Below, piece by piece: positions 1 to 6,450 of a stretch of 12,209 bases of DNA. Made by a program: the position numbers and the translations under genes. A model generated the notes under the pieces. It did not search any database. It was not told the origin of the DNA and saw nothing but the letters and a program-made list of their open reading frames with translations. Within the stretch, counting starts at the first letter, position 1. Every line of letters begins with the position of its first letter. This stretch comes from Comamonadaceae bacterium (GTDB taxonomy: Bacteria > Pseudomonadota > Gammaproteobacteria > Burkholderiales > Burkholderiaceae_C), in assembly GCA_947374505.1 (NCBI GenBank), contig CANCCE010000074.1:1-12209 (forward strand), read 5' to 3'.

Positions 1-194
1 GCGGCTTTCGTGCCCGGTTCACGCAGATCGCAGCAGAGCGCGAAAACCTGCTGCGCGAGGGCCTCACGCGCGCCGGCGTCGACTGCCTGGAACTCACCAC
101 CGACGAACCCCTGGACCAAGCCATCTTGCGCTTCACGCAGCTGCGCAAGCGAGCCAGTCAAATGGCCCAAGGCGCAGGAGCCGCACGTGCTTGA
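1..194 (+). CDS. DUF58 domain-containing protein, C-terminal fragment
   Basis: The third frame is open from the window edge to a TGA at 192-194 and gives the last 63 residues of a protein that begins upstream. The segment runs RARFTQIAAEREN, then AGVDCLELTTDEPLDQAI, then a basic end with LRFTQLRKRA. This layout (helix, a strand with 'L.TD', then a closing helix ending in R.R) matches the C-terminus of DUF58 family proteins, which are usually encoded between a MoxR AAA+ ATPase and VWA-domain proteins. The next gene is a VWA protein whose start overlaps this stop by 8 bases, as expected for such an operon with translational coupling. The role of DUF58 proteins is poorly defined; they are thought to act with MoxR and VWA proteins at the membrane. 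The assignment rests on a short fragment plus context. Confidence 0.72.
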   Translation, partial: GFRARFTQIAAERENLLREGLTRAGVDCLELTTDEPLDQAILRFTQLRKRASQMAQGAGAARA

Positions 195-1275
195 GTTGCA
201 GTCCATCAACTTTGTGTGGCCGCGCTTGCTGTGGGCACTGTGTCTGCTCCCGGTGTTGGGGCTGGTCTATGCGCGCATGATTCGACGCCCGCGTGCAGGG
301 CAGTTCAGTCTGGCGCATTTGCAAGTCGGGGCAGCGCCTGCACCGCGTGGTTATGCAGGCGTGTATCGCCATGGGCCTGCGCTGATCATTCTGCTGGGGC
401 TGGGTTTCCTCATGGTCGCCATCGCCCGCCCCCGCGCCATCGTGCTGCTCCCTGCGCGCATGGACACCGTGATGCTGGCCATTGACACATCGGGCAGCAT
501 GCGCGCGGCAGACATTTTGCCCAGCCGCATCGAAGCCGCTCAAACGGCGGCACGCGCTTTTGTTGAAGCGCTGCCGAGTCGGGTCAAACTCGGGGTGGTG
601 AGTCTGGCGGGTTCAGCGGCCGTGGTCCAAGGGCCCACCGACAGCCGCGACGATCTGTTCAAAGCCATTGACGGGCTCACCCTGCAGCGCGGTTCGGCCT
701 TGGGCAGCGGCATCGTGGTGGCGCTGGCCACCCTGCTGCCCGCAGCCGGTCTGGATGTCCCCAAACTGATTGATGGCGAAGACAGTTCCGGCCCAGCCAA
801 CACAGGTGCAGCGTTGCCCACGCCAGGACAATCACCCCCCGTTCAGCCGCAAGCGCAAATGAAAGCCGAACCCGGTTCCAACGCGTCGGCTGTCATCGTC
901 TTGCTGAGCGACGGGCAAAGTAACTTCGGCCCTGACGTGGTGAAGATGGCCGGCATCGCAGCCAATCTGGGCGTGCGGGTCTACACCATCGGGTTGGGCA
1001 CGACCGAAGGCGTGGTGCTGAAAGCCCAAGGCATGTCCATGCGCGTAAGGCTCGACGAAGACACGCTGAAAAAAGTTGCCGAAGTCACCCAATCCGAGTA
1101 TTTCCGCGCCAGCACAGAGAAAGATTTGATCAATATTTACAAAAACCTAGGCACCCGGATCGCCTTGCAAAAGCACCAGCAAGCCGAGCTGACAGCGGCC
1201 GTGGCGCTGCTAGGCATCGTGCTGGTGATGCTCGCCGCCTTGCTGAGTTTCAGCCGGCAAGGGCGCGTGGTTTAG
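187..1275 (+). CDS. BatA-like VWA domain membrane protein
   Basis: This is a 362-aa protein with a von Willebrand factor A domain facing the periplasm. The frame is open further upstream, but I place the start at GTG 187 because AGGAG lies at 176-180, six bases before it, and because the first hydrophobic segment follows directly. Predicted membrane helices lie near residues 8-27, 60-80 and 332-355, the BatA-type layout. The MIDAS metal site is intact: D100-T-S102-G-S104, T151 in GPTD, and D242 in LLSDG. A Pro/Gly/Gln-rich insert at about residues 198-234 interrupts the VWA fold between the early helices and the SDG strand. VWA proteins of this type work with MoxR ATPases and DUF58 proteins, in processes described as stress tolerance or assembly of other complexes. 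The substrate here cannot be told. It ends convergent to the next gene. Confidence 0.85.
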   Translation: MLELQSINFVWPRLLWALCLLPVLGLVYARMIRRPRAGQFSLAHLQVGAAPAPRGYAGVYRHGPALIILLGLGFLMVAIARPRAIVLLPARMDTVMLAIDTSGSMRAADILPSRIEAAQTAARAFVEALPSRVKLGVVSLAGSAAVVQGPTDSRDDLFKAIDGLTLQRGSALGSGIVVALATLLPAAGLDVPKLIDGEDSSGPANTGAALPTPGQSPPVQPQAQMKAEPGSNASAVIVLLSDGQSNFGPDVVKMAGIAANLGVRVYTIGLGTTEGVVLKAQGMSMRVRLDEDTLKKVAEVTQSEYFRASTEKDLINIYKNLGTRIALQKHQQAELTAAVALLGIVLVMLAALLSFSRQGRVV

Positions 1276-1290
1276 CGTCACGCGTGTTTT
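1264..1290 (+). terminator. Candidate intrinsic terminator at the end of the VWA gene
   Basis: CGCGTG at 1264-1269 and CACGCG at 1279-1284 form a perfect six-base GC-rich stem with a nine-base loop; G-U pairs could lengthen it. The loop contains the TAG stop (1273-1275). TGTTTT follows at 1285-1290, a short T-run. It fits the end of the DUF58/VWA transcript. On the - strand the same stem is not followed by T residues, so it should work in one direction only. The short U-tract makes it a modest candidate. Confidence 0.4.
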
Positions 1291-1316
1291 ACCGATGCTG
1301 CAGTTCGTCTCTTTTT

Positions 1317-2150
1317 TTAGGAATTCAGTTGCCGCTGAACCTGCTGTGGCAGACCCAAAGCAATAGCCGCTGGCGTTGAAAACTGTATAAATTTTAAAAA
1401 TTCAAGCCGCAACGATTGAAGCTCAATGGTGTGGCGGCCCTTACCACCACTTGTGACCAACTCATTGAGCAGCAACTGACCCAGATCAGGGCCAAGCTCA
1501 GCGGTGGCGCTGGCCAATATATCGGCCTCGTTCAGCAGAACCGAACACCACGGCAGCCCCCAACAAAAGTCCGTCTGAGCCACGGCAGAATGGTTGGCAG
1601 GCACCAACAGAGTCTCGGTGTTTAAGATCAATTGAACAACACGCGCAAGGTCAACGCGATCTACCGCGTTCAGAACGGATGAGTCGATCTCGGCTTTGAT
1701 GCGTTTGACGGAGAGCGACTCAATATCAGAGGGAAATTGATTGATGCCGCCAGGGTGCGCATAGTCATGCCCGGCTGCCGCAGTCAACACGGCGGCCAGC
1801 CACAGTTTGTCAACCGCTGTCGTTGGCTGTAATTGCATTTGAACAACCAACAGCACGGTGACGGACACCAGCACATCAGCAGTATGCAGATTGTTGTGAT
1901 ACGCCGGCTGTTGCGCTTTATGCCGCTCCATGTGCTCGGCAATCGTCAGGGCCAATGAATTCACTGCTTGAATTCGCAGATCTTGACCATCATGAAGTCG
2001 GCAGATACCCAGTGCCTGCTGACATGCTTGCAACACAACGGGCAAGCCAACCCAGTCTTGCTGCCAAGACTGTCGCAAGTTATGCAGACTTGCTATCAAA
2101 CCACCCAACCCGTCTGAGGCATCAACATTTAGATCGAAGCATTTTTTCAT
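1317..2150 (-). CDS. HD-domain phosphohydrolase resembling class I cyclic nucleotide phosphodiesterases
   Basis: This 277-aa protein has no signal peptide or membrane segment, so it is probably cytoplasmic. The metal-binding motifs of class I 3',5'-cyclic nucleotide phosphodiesterases appear in order: YHNNLHTADV (residues 84-93, with H85 and H89), GHDYAHPGGINQF (127-139, with H128 and D129), and NEADIL (207-212, with D210). The first two motifs are nearly the same as in animal PDE4-type enzymes, where these His and Asp residues bind two metal ions. The gap between HD and the last Asp is shorter than in eukaryotic enzymes. The Gln that clamps the purine in those enzymes has no obvious equivalent: the C-terminal EFLKFIQFSTP segment (250-260) aligns best with Phe at that site. 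I infer a phosphodiesterase, but the substrate may not be cAMP or cGMP. The ATG at 2148-2150 has no clear ribosome site. It stands alone, convergent to the VWA gene and divergent from the DUF805 gene. Confidence 0.75.
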   Translation of the reverse strand: MKKCFDLNVDASDGLGGLIASLHNLRQSWQQDWVGLPVVLQACQQALGICRLHDGQDLRIQAVNSLALTIAEHMERHKAQQPAYHNNLHTADVLVSVTVLLVVQMQLQPTTAVDKLWLAAVLTAAAGHDYAHPGGINQFPSDIESLSVKRIKAEIDSSVLNAVDRVDLARVVQLILNTETLLVPANHSAVAQTDFCWGLPWCSVLLNEADILASATAELGPDLGQLLLNELVTSGGKGRHTIELQSLRLEFLKFIQFSTPAAIALGLPQQVQRQLNS

Positions 2151-2212
2151 GCACTAGCCAAAAACAACGTAAAAGAAAAGTTACTAATAAATTTAGCCTA
2201 TAAGTTTAGATG

Positions 2213-2244
2213 TTTTCTTTCGTTTTTTTTAAAACCAAAGAAAA
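2213..2244. repeat. Long AT-rich inverted repeat
   Basis: The left arm at 2213-2226 (TTTTCTTTCGTTTT) and the right arm at 2231-2244 (AAAACCAAAGAAAA) are complementary at 13 of 14 positions around a TTTT loop. It sits between two divergent genes, so it could be an operator, a DNA cruciform site or a hairpin in a leader RNA. It lacks the GC-rich core of a strong intrinsic terminator. Function is unknown. Confidence 0.55.
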
Positions 2245-2251
2245 TAAGATG

Positions 2252-2267
2252 TTGATAAACCTATCAA
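2252..2267. repeat. Short perfect inverted repeat, operator-like
   Basis: TTGATA (2252-2257) and TATCAA (2262-2267) form a perfect six-base inverted repeat around AACC. It lies upstream of the DUF805 gene and just beyond the larger inverted repeat. The symmetry fits a dimeric regulator site, but in AT-rich DNA such repeats arise by chance fairly often. Confidence 0.25.
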
Positions 2268-2334
2268 GTTTAAATCGCAACAGGGTTCATGGGACTGATA
2301 CGATGCCGGTTTATAAAAATATACGGGGGAAATT

Positions 2335-2721
2335 ATGAATTATTTTCTGATTGGTTTAAAAAAATACAGTCAATTTCACGGACGTAGCCCAAGAAGAGAA
2401 TATAACTACTTTGTTTTATTTTCAATTATTTTTTCATTCCTAGTCATTCTATTGAGTCCTTTTTTCTCTTTACTTATTTTTAATGATAATCAAGAAAATG
2501 CTACTTTTTTAATGCTCGGAATAATAATTTTCTTCACAATCATCATCACTATTCCAGCGATTGCGCTGACGACTCGCCGCTTGCATGATGTTGGCTATTC
2601 CGGTTGGCTTCAACTTTTATGCCTTGTTCCCATCCTGAATCTAAGTTTTTTTCTACTTTTTTTCAAGCGGGGAACAGTTGGTTTAAATAAGTATGGACCC
2701 GACCCAATTAAAACAAATTGA
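2335..2721 (+). CDS. DUF805 family inner-membrane protein
   Basis: This 128-aa protein has the DUF805 signatures: an N-terminal F-H-G-R-S-P-R-R-E-Y (residues 14-23), a central RRLHDVGYSGW (81-91), and a C-terminal G-T-V-G-L-N-K-Y-G-P-D-P (113-124). Hydrophobic stretches near residues 25-50, 57-78 and 92-110 suggest three to four membrane passes. The start at ATG 2335 is supported by GGGGGA at 2325-2330, four bases upstream. DUF805 proteins (relatives of E. coli YhaH) are small membrane proteins of unknown function that occur widely and are often mobile or amplified. The gene is strikingly AT-rich, with many AAA, ATT, TTT and TTA codons, unlike the VWA gene or the tad genes. That suggests transfer from another source. 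It does not obviously belong to the pilus operon. Confidence 0.85.
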   Translation: MNYFLIGLKKYSQFHGRSPRREYNYFVLFSIIFSFLVILLSPFFSLLIFNDNQENATFLMLGIIIFFTIIITIPAIALTTRRLHDVGYSGWLQLLCLVPILNLSFFLLFFKRGTVGLNKYGPDPIKTN

Positions 2722-2890
2722 TCAATCAAATAATTGCCAGAAGCATTCTTTTTTTTACAAAATTTTAAATTCATAAAATTAATCAAAACAATTTTTAAAT
2801 TAACTATTTTATTTTTTCAAAAGACACACTAAATTACAAACGGCACAGTCTGTTTCAACTTCAATTTCAACTTACTTGAAAGCTATTTTT
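2722..2890. other. AT-rich region upstream of flp
   Basis: No gene is visible here. The region should contain the promoter and leader of the pilus operon, but I find no clear sigma-70 or sigma-54 promoter. The right end carries a direct repeat and an inverted repeat next to the flp start, listed separately. Confidence 0.45.
2853..2881 (+). repeat. Direct repeat and overlapping inverted repeat before flp
   Basis: TTTCAACTT occurs at 2853-2861 and again at 2865-2873, a 12-base period. The second copy's TTTCAA (2865-2870) is complementary to TTGAAA at 2876-2881, with a five-base gap, so the leader RNA could form a weak hairpin that covers GAAAG (2878-2882), the only ribosome-site-like bases before flp. 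Either TTTCAA copy could pair with TTGAAA. A role in tuning flp translation is inference. Confidence 0.35.
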
Positions 2891-3157
2891 ATGAACGCAA
2901 TTTCACGCCAAAAACGTCAACTCGGCCAGGGCATGACCGAGTACATCATCATCGTCGCCTTGATCGCTGTCGCCGCCATTGGCGTTTACAGCTATTTCGG
3001 ACAAACTGTTCGTGACCAAATGGCCGGCATGACCAATGAGTTGAGCGGGAAGTCAGGCGCTGCCAATGTGACGGCCGCCCAAGGAGCCGCCACAAAAGCC
3101 ACAACTGAAGGAACGGCGACTAAAAACTTGGGCTCCTACACAGGGGGTAACAAGTAA
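2891..3157 (+). CDS. flp: Flp family type IVb major pilin
   Basis: This 88-aa prepilin has a 12-residue positively charged leader ending in glycine, then QGMTEY, then a hydrophobic helix (IIIVALIAVAAIGVYSYFG). This is the Flp class processing site: cleavage after G12 leaves Gln as residue 1 with Glu at +5 and Tyr at +6. The mature protein would be 76 aa. Flp subunits are inserted in the inner membrane, processed by the TadV/CpaA peptidase and polymerised into the adhesive pilus. The frame extends upstream to TTG 2876, but ATG 2891 gives a normal leader length. After the helix the protein has an Ala/Thr/Gly/Lys-rich tail, with residues about 50-88 low in complexity and longer than in the smallest Flp pilins. 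It is first in the cluster, as usual for the major pilin. Confidence 0.93.
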   Translation: MNAISRQKRQLGQGMTEYIIIVALIAVAAIGVYSYFGQTVRDQMAGMTNELSGKSGAANVTAAQGAATKATTEGTATKNLGSYTGGNK

Positions 3158-3175
3158 AGCCAGGTAAGCCATCAA

Positions 3176-5005
3176 ATGCCACGCCGTGCACTGACCTTAC
3201 CCAGCCGCTCGAAGCAAAGAGGTCAGGCGCTTATTTTTGTAACAGTGACGGCGCTGGCGATGATCTTGGCCCTGTTGGTGATGTTCAACATGGGCCAAGT
3301 CACCACTGAAAAGATGAGACTGCAAAACACGGCTGATGCAGCAGCCTATAGCTCGGCGCTAGCGCAAGCGCGTGACTACAATTTTTCGGCCTACCTCAAC
3401 CGCGGCATGATTGCCAACGATGCTGCCGTGGCGCAGCTGGTGGGTCTGGCCTCTTGGGGCCGAAATTACTACGACACGTTCAACCGGCTGACGACAGATG
3501 TTGATAAAAAATACGCAGGCAAAGTCAACTTCGGCCCTCTCTATCCTTTGTGGACAGTGAGTCATGCGATTGCCCAAGGGGCATCCAGAGGTATCAAACC
3601 AGCTTTTGAAGGCGCCGCCAGAACCTTTATTCCATCTTTACTAAGTATCAATGAAGTCATTGTCGGGGCCCAAAAAATATACCACTACGGTACCGCCCTG
3701 ACGGTCGCGCAAACCCTGGGGGTTTTCAGCAGTTTCGCAAGCGTGATGCAAAGAATCTCAGGTTTCGAAATGCCCGGTTCAAGTTACTTGAGCGCGGGCA
3801 GTTTCAACGTCATCGCACAAAATGACCCGGCCGCCCAGCTGAGCGCGCTGGGGCTTCTCAACTACCTCTACAACACCCAACAATGGGCTGGATTCACTAA
3901 AACACGTAATCCACTAGGACCCGCGGGCTCTGAACAAGAGGATAACTCGTATACAGAGAGATATTGCGACAATGGCAATGGTTTCTTTGGAGATGACTGG
4001 ATATGTAAACTCCCCAATGAGTTGGGCGGTCACAGTTGGTCTTACCGGACACATCCACAAATAGACACCATAACTTACCCCGACGACGGAACATTCGACG
4101 GCCCCCTCAAAAACCGCATGTCCGGTGTCGTGATGGCGACGACCGATGAATTTACCAGGGACCGGTCCAAAAACTGGTGGCTTCCAATACTCATTGATCC
4201 GATTTTAATAGTAGGACCCGCCCCAATTTATCCCAGCGCTTGGTTTTTAAAAATGCTGTTTCATGACGGCGCAACAAAACTCGCCGATGACAAAGCAAGC
4301 AATCCACTGACCGGGGGGGCGAAACGAAGAAACGCCGACAGCTGGAACCACCGCTGGGTCGCCAATGACTCCACCCATATGTTGGGAATTTCCACTGCAG
4401 CCTTTGGACCGATACCTTTTTATGGTTATCTCAACATCCCCATCATTCCATGGTTTTCTGGTAGTAACCCCTGGGACTTTCTGGGTAAAGATGCATCTGG
4501 CACAGGATCTGCCGGCTATTCAAAAGGTGAGTTCTCCAAGAAAACCGCACTGCGCGCCTACAGGGACGTGACGGACGTCGCACAAGCAACCGATAAAGAA
4601 CATCAAAATTCAAGCTCCCCACCGCTGGTGGTGGAAGTTGAAAAACCCATCACATCTATCGCTGTGAGCTCCAGCTTAGGCGGTCGGGGTACTGGTAATT
4701 TAGGGATTGGACGCGCGGGCACTGCGGCAGACCCGACGGGCTGCGGCAGTGGGACGCGCAATGTGCAAACCATCACAACCGTCTTTGCCCAAAATAACTT
4801 GGATCTAGGACAAACGACCAACAAAAATTGCATGCGTGCCCTGGCCAAAGCAGAGGCTTACTTCTCGCGCCCGGCCGGCCTCTTCCCTCGCGACGACGGC
4901 AAGCAAGAATACGGCAGTTTGTACAGCCCTTACTGGCAAGCACGCCTGGTGCCCAACACCGCGTTTGAACAAATAGGTTCAATACTTGCGCAAAATGTTT
5001 TTTAA
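3176..5005 (+). CDS. TadG-like pilus assembly protein (Tad domain)
   Basis: This 609-aa protein begins with a short basic segment, then RGQALIFVTVTA (residues 15-26) and one membrane helix (about 17-38), followed by the conserved helix F-N-M-G-Q-V-T-T-E-K-M-R-L-Q-N-T-A-D-A-A (37-56). That N-terminus is typical of TadE/TadG-like Tad domain proteins. It lacks the Glu at +5 found in the other pilins here, so peptidase processing is uncertain. The remaining 550 residues should be periplasmic. They contain four cysteines (C264, C277, C523, C552) that could form two disulfides and a C-terminal EYGSLYSPYWQARLV (578-592). The region from about residue 250 to 440 is rich in Trp, Pro and Asn and uses more AT-rich codons, as though it were a variable domain. 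AGGT at 3162-3165 precedes ATG 3176. It follows flp by 18 bases. TadG proteins may anchor the pilus or act at its tip; the exact role is unsettled. Confidence 0.82.
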   Translation: MPRRALTLPSRSKQRGQALIFVTVTALAMILALLVMFNMGQVTTEKMRLQNTADAAAYSSALAQARDYNFSAYLNRGMIANDAAVAQLVGLASWGRNYYDTFNRLTTDVDKKYAGKVNFGPLYPLWTVSHAIAQGASRGIKPAFEGAARTFIPSLLSINEVIVGAQKIYHYGTALTVAQTLGVFSSFASVMQRISGFEMPGSSYLSAGSFNVIAQNDPAAQLSALGLLNYLYNTQQWAGFTKTRNPLGPAGSEQEDNSYTERYCDNGNGFFGDDWICKLPNELGGHSWSYRTHPQIDTITYPDDGTFDGPLKNRMSGVVMATTDEFTRDRSKNWWLPILIDPILIVGPAPIYPSAWFLKMLFHDGATKLADDKASNPLTGGAKRRNADSWNHRWVANDSTHMLGISTAAFGPIPFYGYLNIPIIPWFSGSNPWDFLGKDASGTGSAGYSKGEFSKKTALRAYRDVTDVAQATDKEHQNSSSPPLVVEVEKPITSIAVSSSLGGRGTGNLGIGRAGTAADPTGCGSGTRNVQTITTVFAQNNLDLGQTTNKNCMRALAKAEAYFSRPAGLFPRDDGKQEYGSLYSPYWQARLVPNTAFEQIGSILAQNVF

Positions 5006-5010
5006 AAACG

Positions 5011-6450
5011 ATGCGCAAACTCTTTCACGTCAAGAACCGTTCGGTCAAAGCCGGCGCGCAACGCGGCCAGGCCATGACCGAATTCACCATTGCCGCGGCC
5101 TGCGTCTTGGTTCCTTTGTTTTTGATGCTGCCCTTTCTCGGCAAGTTTATGGACATGAAGGCGACGAGCATTCAGGCGGCACGCTATGCCGCCTGGGAAC
5201 GAACGGTGTGGTATGGCAGTGACCAATGGGAAAGTGGTCAGAAAACTGACCAGCAAATTAAAAACGAAGTCGTGCAGCGGTTTTTCAATGACACGGCGGA
5301 CAAAGCTCTCACAAGCTCCGACTTGAATTCGCCAGCAGGCAGCCCTAAAGCACTGTGGACAGACCACGCCGGCGCAACCATCCTTGGCAACACAAACTCG
5401 ACCTCTGCGGTGAGTTCAACCCCTGGCACGATCAACACCTACTTGGCTATCTTTCGCAATGGTGTCAATTTGGTCGGCGCCGTTCTTGACACCAAGTTCA
5501 AGTTAGACACAAGTAGCCTCTACACCTCGACAGTGACATTGACAGCAGCAAAGACGGATGCCATGGCGCTGGCATGGAATGGGGATGTGCTGAAGGGCGG
5601 GAACGTCGGCCTAACGGCGCCCACTTTCACTGAGAGAAACGTCTTGGTGGCCAATGGATGGAGCGCCAACGGCCCCGCATTTGTGAAAAAACAGACAGAA
5701 GGACTGGCCGTATTTAACGTGTTTAACCGCCCCCCAGTATCCAACGTCATTGGAACAGTTCAAAAGGTGGTCGGCATATTTGTCGAAGAACTGGACTCTA
5801 GTAGTCTCAAAGTGGGCGTCGAAATTAAGCCAGACCTTGTGCCGCCTGACCGCCTGTCTGCCGCTGCCGTCACAGCGGTGAAGCCAGTGCCGGTGCCAAC
5901 GCCGCGCAAAACACCCGAGCAAGAAGCCGCTGATCGCAGCGCTGCTGCAAACGCGGCGGCCGATGCAGTCAAGGCAAAAGCCAAAGCGCTGGATGAAGGG
6001 ATAAAGAACACGCAGGCGTCGATCGACTCCTGCAAGGCCGCTAAAGATGCAGAGTACAACTCGAACCGCTACATACAGCATTCGGACTATGTTTGCGATG
6101 CTCCCACGGTTTTCGGCTGCGCCTGGGGTCACACCAATCGTTGGACCGAAGACAAAGGTCCTGGCAACAACTACACGCCCAAATCAGATGCCAATGTGGC
6201 TTGCCACGCTGGGCTGGACCAGCAAATTGCTGACCTGCAAGCCAAGCTCAATGACCCGGATCTGCAAAAGGCAAAAACTGAATCCGACAAAGCGTTGGCC
6301 AAATCAGACGCGGACTTACTGGTAGATCCAACTGGCCCAAATCTGAGAGCCGACGCCGACTTCATGAAAAACCGAGCGGAAACATACAAGGTCATTTCCG
6401 ACTACCAAGCTCAAATTGATAACTTGAAAAGACAGAAGAATGCTATTTAA
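5011..6450 (+). CDS. TadE-like pseudopilin with long C-terminal extension
   Basis: This 479-aa protein carries a 19-residue leader ending in glycine, then QAMTEF with Glu at +5, and a membrane helix at about 25-45, followed by I-Q-A-A-R-Y-A-A-W-E-R-T (54-65). The processing site and this following helix mark TadE-type pseudopilins, which are cleaved by the Tad prepilin peptidase and incorporated as minor subunits. Ordinary TadE proteins are much shorter, under 200 aa. Here there is a central domain, a Pro-rich hinge (PVPVPTPRKTP, about 292-302), an Ala/Lys-rich helix likely to form a coiled coil (about 303-340), a stretch with four cysteines (C341, C362, C370, C398), and a second charged helical region (about 400-479). 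The start lies five bases after the TadG-like stop with no clear ribosome site, suggesting coupled translation. The stop overlaps the next gene by 11 bases. Confidence 0.8.
   Translation: MRKLFHVKNRSVKAGAQRGQAMTEFTIAAACVLVPLFLMLPFLGKFMDMKATSIQAARYAAWERTVWYGSDQWESGQKTDQQIKNEVVQRFFNDTADKALTSSDLNSPAGSPKALWTDHAGATILGNTNSTSAVSSTPGTINTYLAIFRNGVNLVGAVLDTKFKLDTSSLYTSTVTLTAAKTDAMALAWNGDVLKGGNVGLTAPTFTERNVLVANGWSANGPAFVKKQTEGLAVFNVFNRPPVSNVIGTVQKVVGIFVEELDSSSLKVGVEIKPDLVPPDRLSAAAVTAVKPVPVPTPRKTPEQEAADRSAAANAAADAVKAKAKALDEGIKNTQASIDSCKAAKDAEYNSNRYIQHSDYVCDAPTVFGCAWGHTNRWTEDKGPGNNYTPKSDANVACHAGLDQQIADLQAKLNDPDLQKAKTESDKALAKSDADLLVDPTGPNLRADADFMKNRAETYKVISDYQAQIDNLKRQKNAI

Larger units (their letters stand above)
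2151..2334. other. AT-rich divergent intergenic region
   Basis: This stretch separates the divergent HD-phosphohydrolase and DUF805 genes and should hold both promoters. It is much richer in A and T than the genes on the left. I see no convincing -35/-10 pair for either gene. TATAAA near 2311 is a possible -10 for the rightward gene but lacks a good -35. Two inverted repeats lie inside it and are listed separately. Confidence 0.5.

Noticed and set aside
10..186. N-terminal extension of the VWA protein back to position 10
   Set aside because: It overlaps the DUF58 coding frame, its residues look like an out-of-frame translation, and a strong AGGAG site supports GTG 187.
2719..2756. Terminator after the DUF805 gene
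   Set aside because: There is a T-run near 2748-2755, but only a four-base stem (AGAA/TTCT) precedes it, too weak to call.
2841..2857. Sigma-54-like promoter (CGGCAC...) before flp
   Set aside because: A GG is present, but the required GC is not found 10 bases further on; TT is there instead.
5611..6132. Minus-strand reading frame of 173 codons opposite the TadE-like gene
   Set aside because: It has no recognisable motif or ribosome site and overlaps a well-supported pseudopilin gene.
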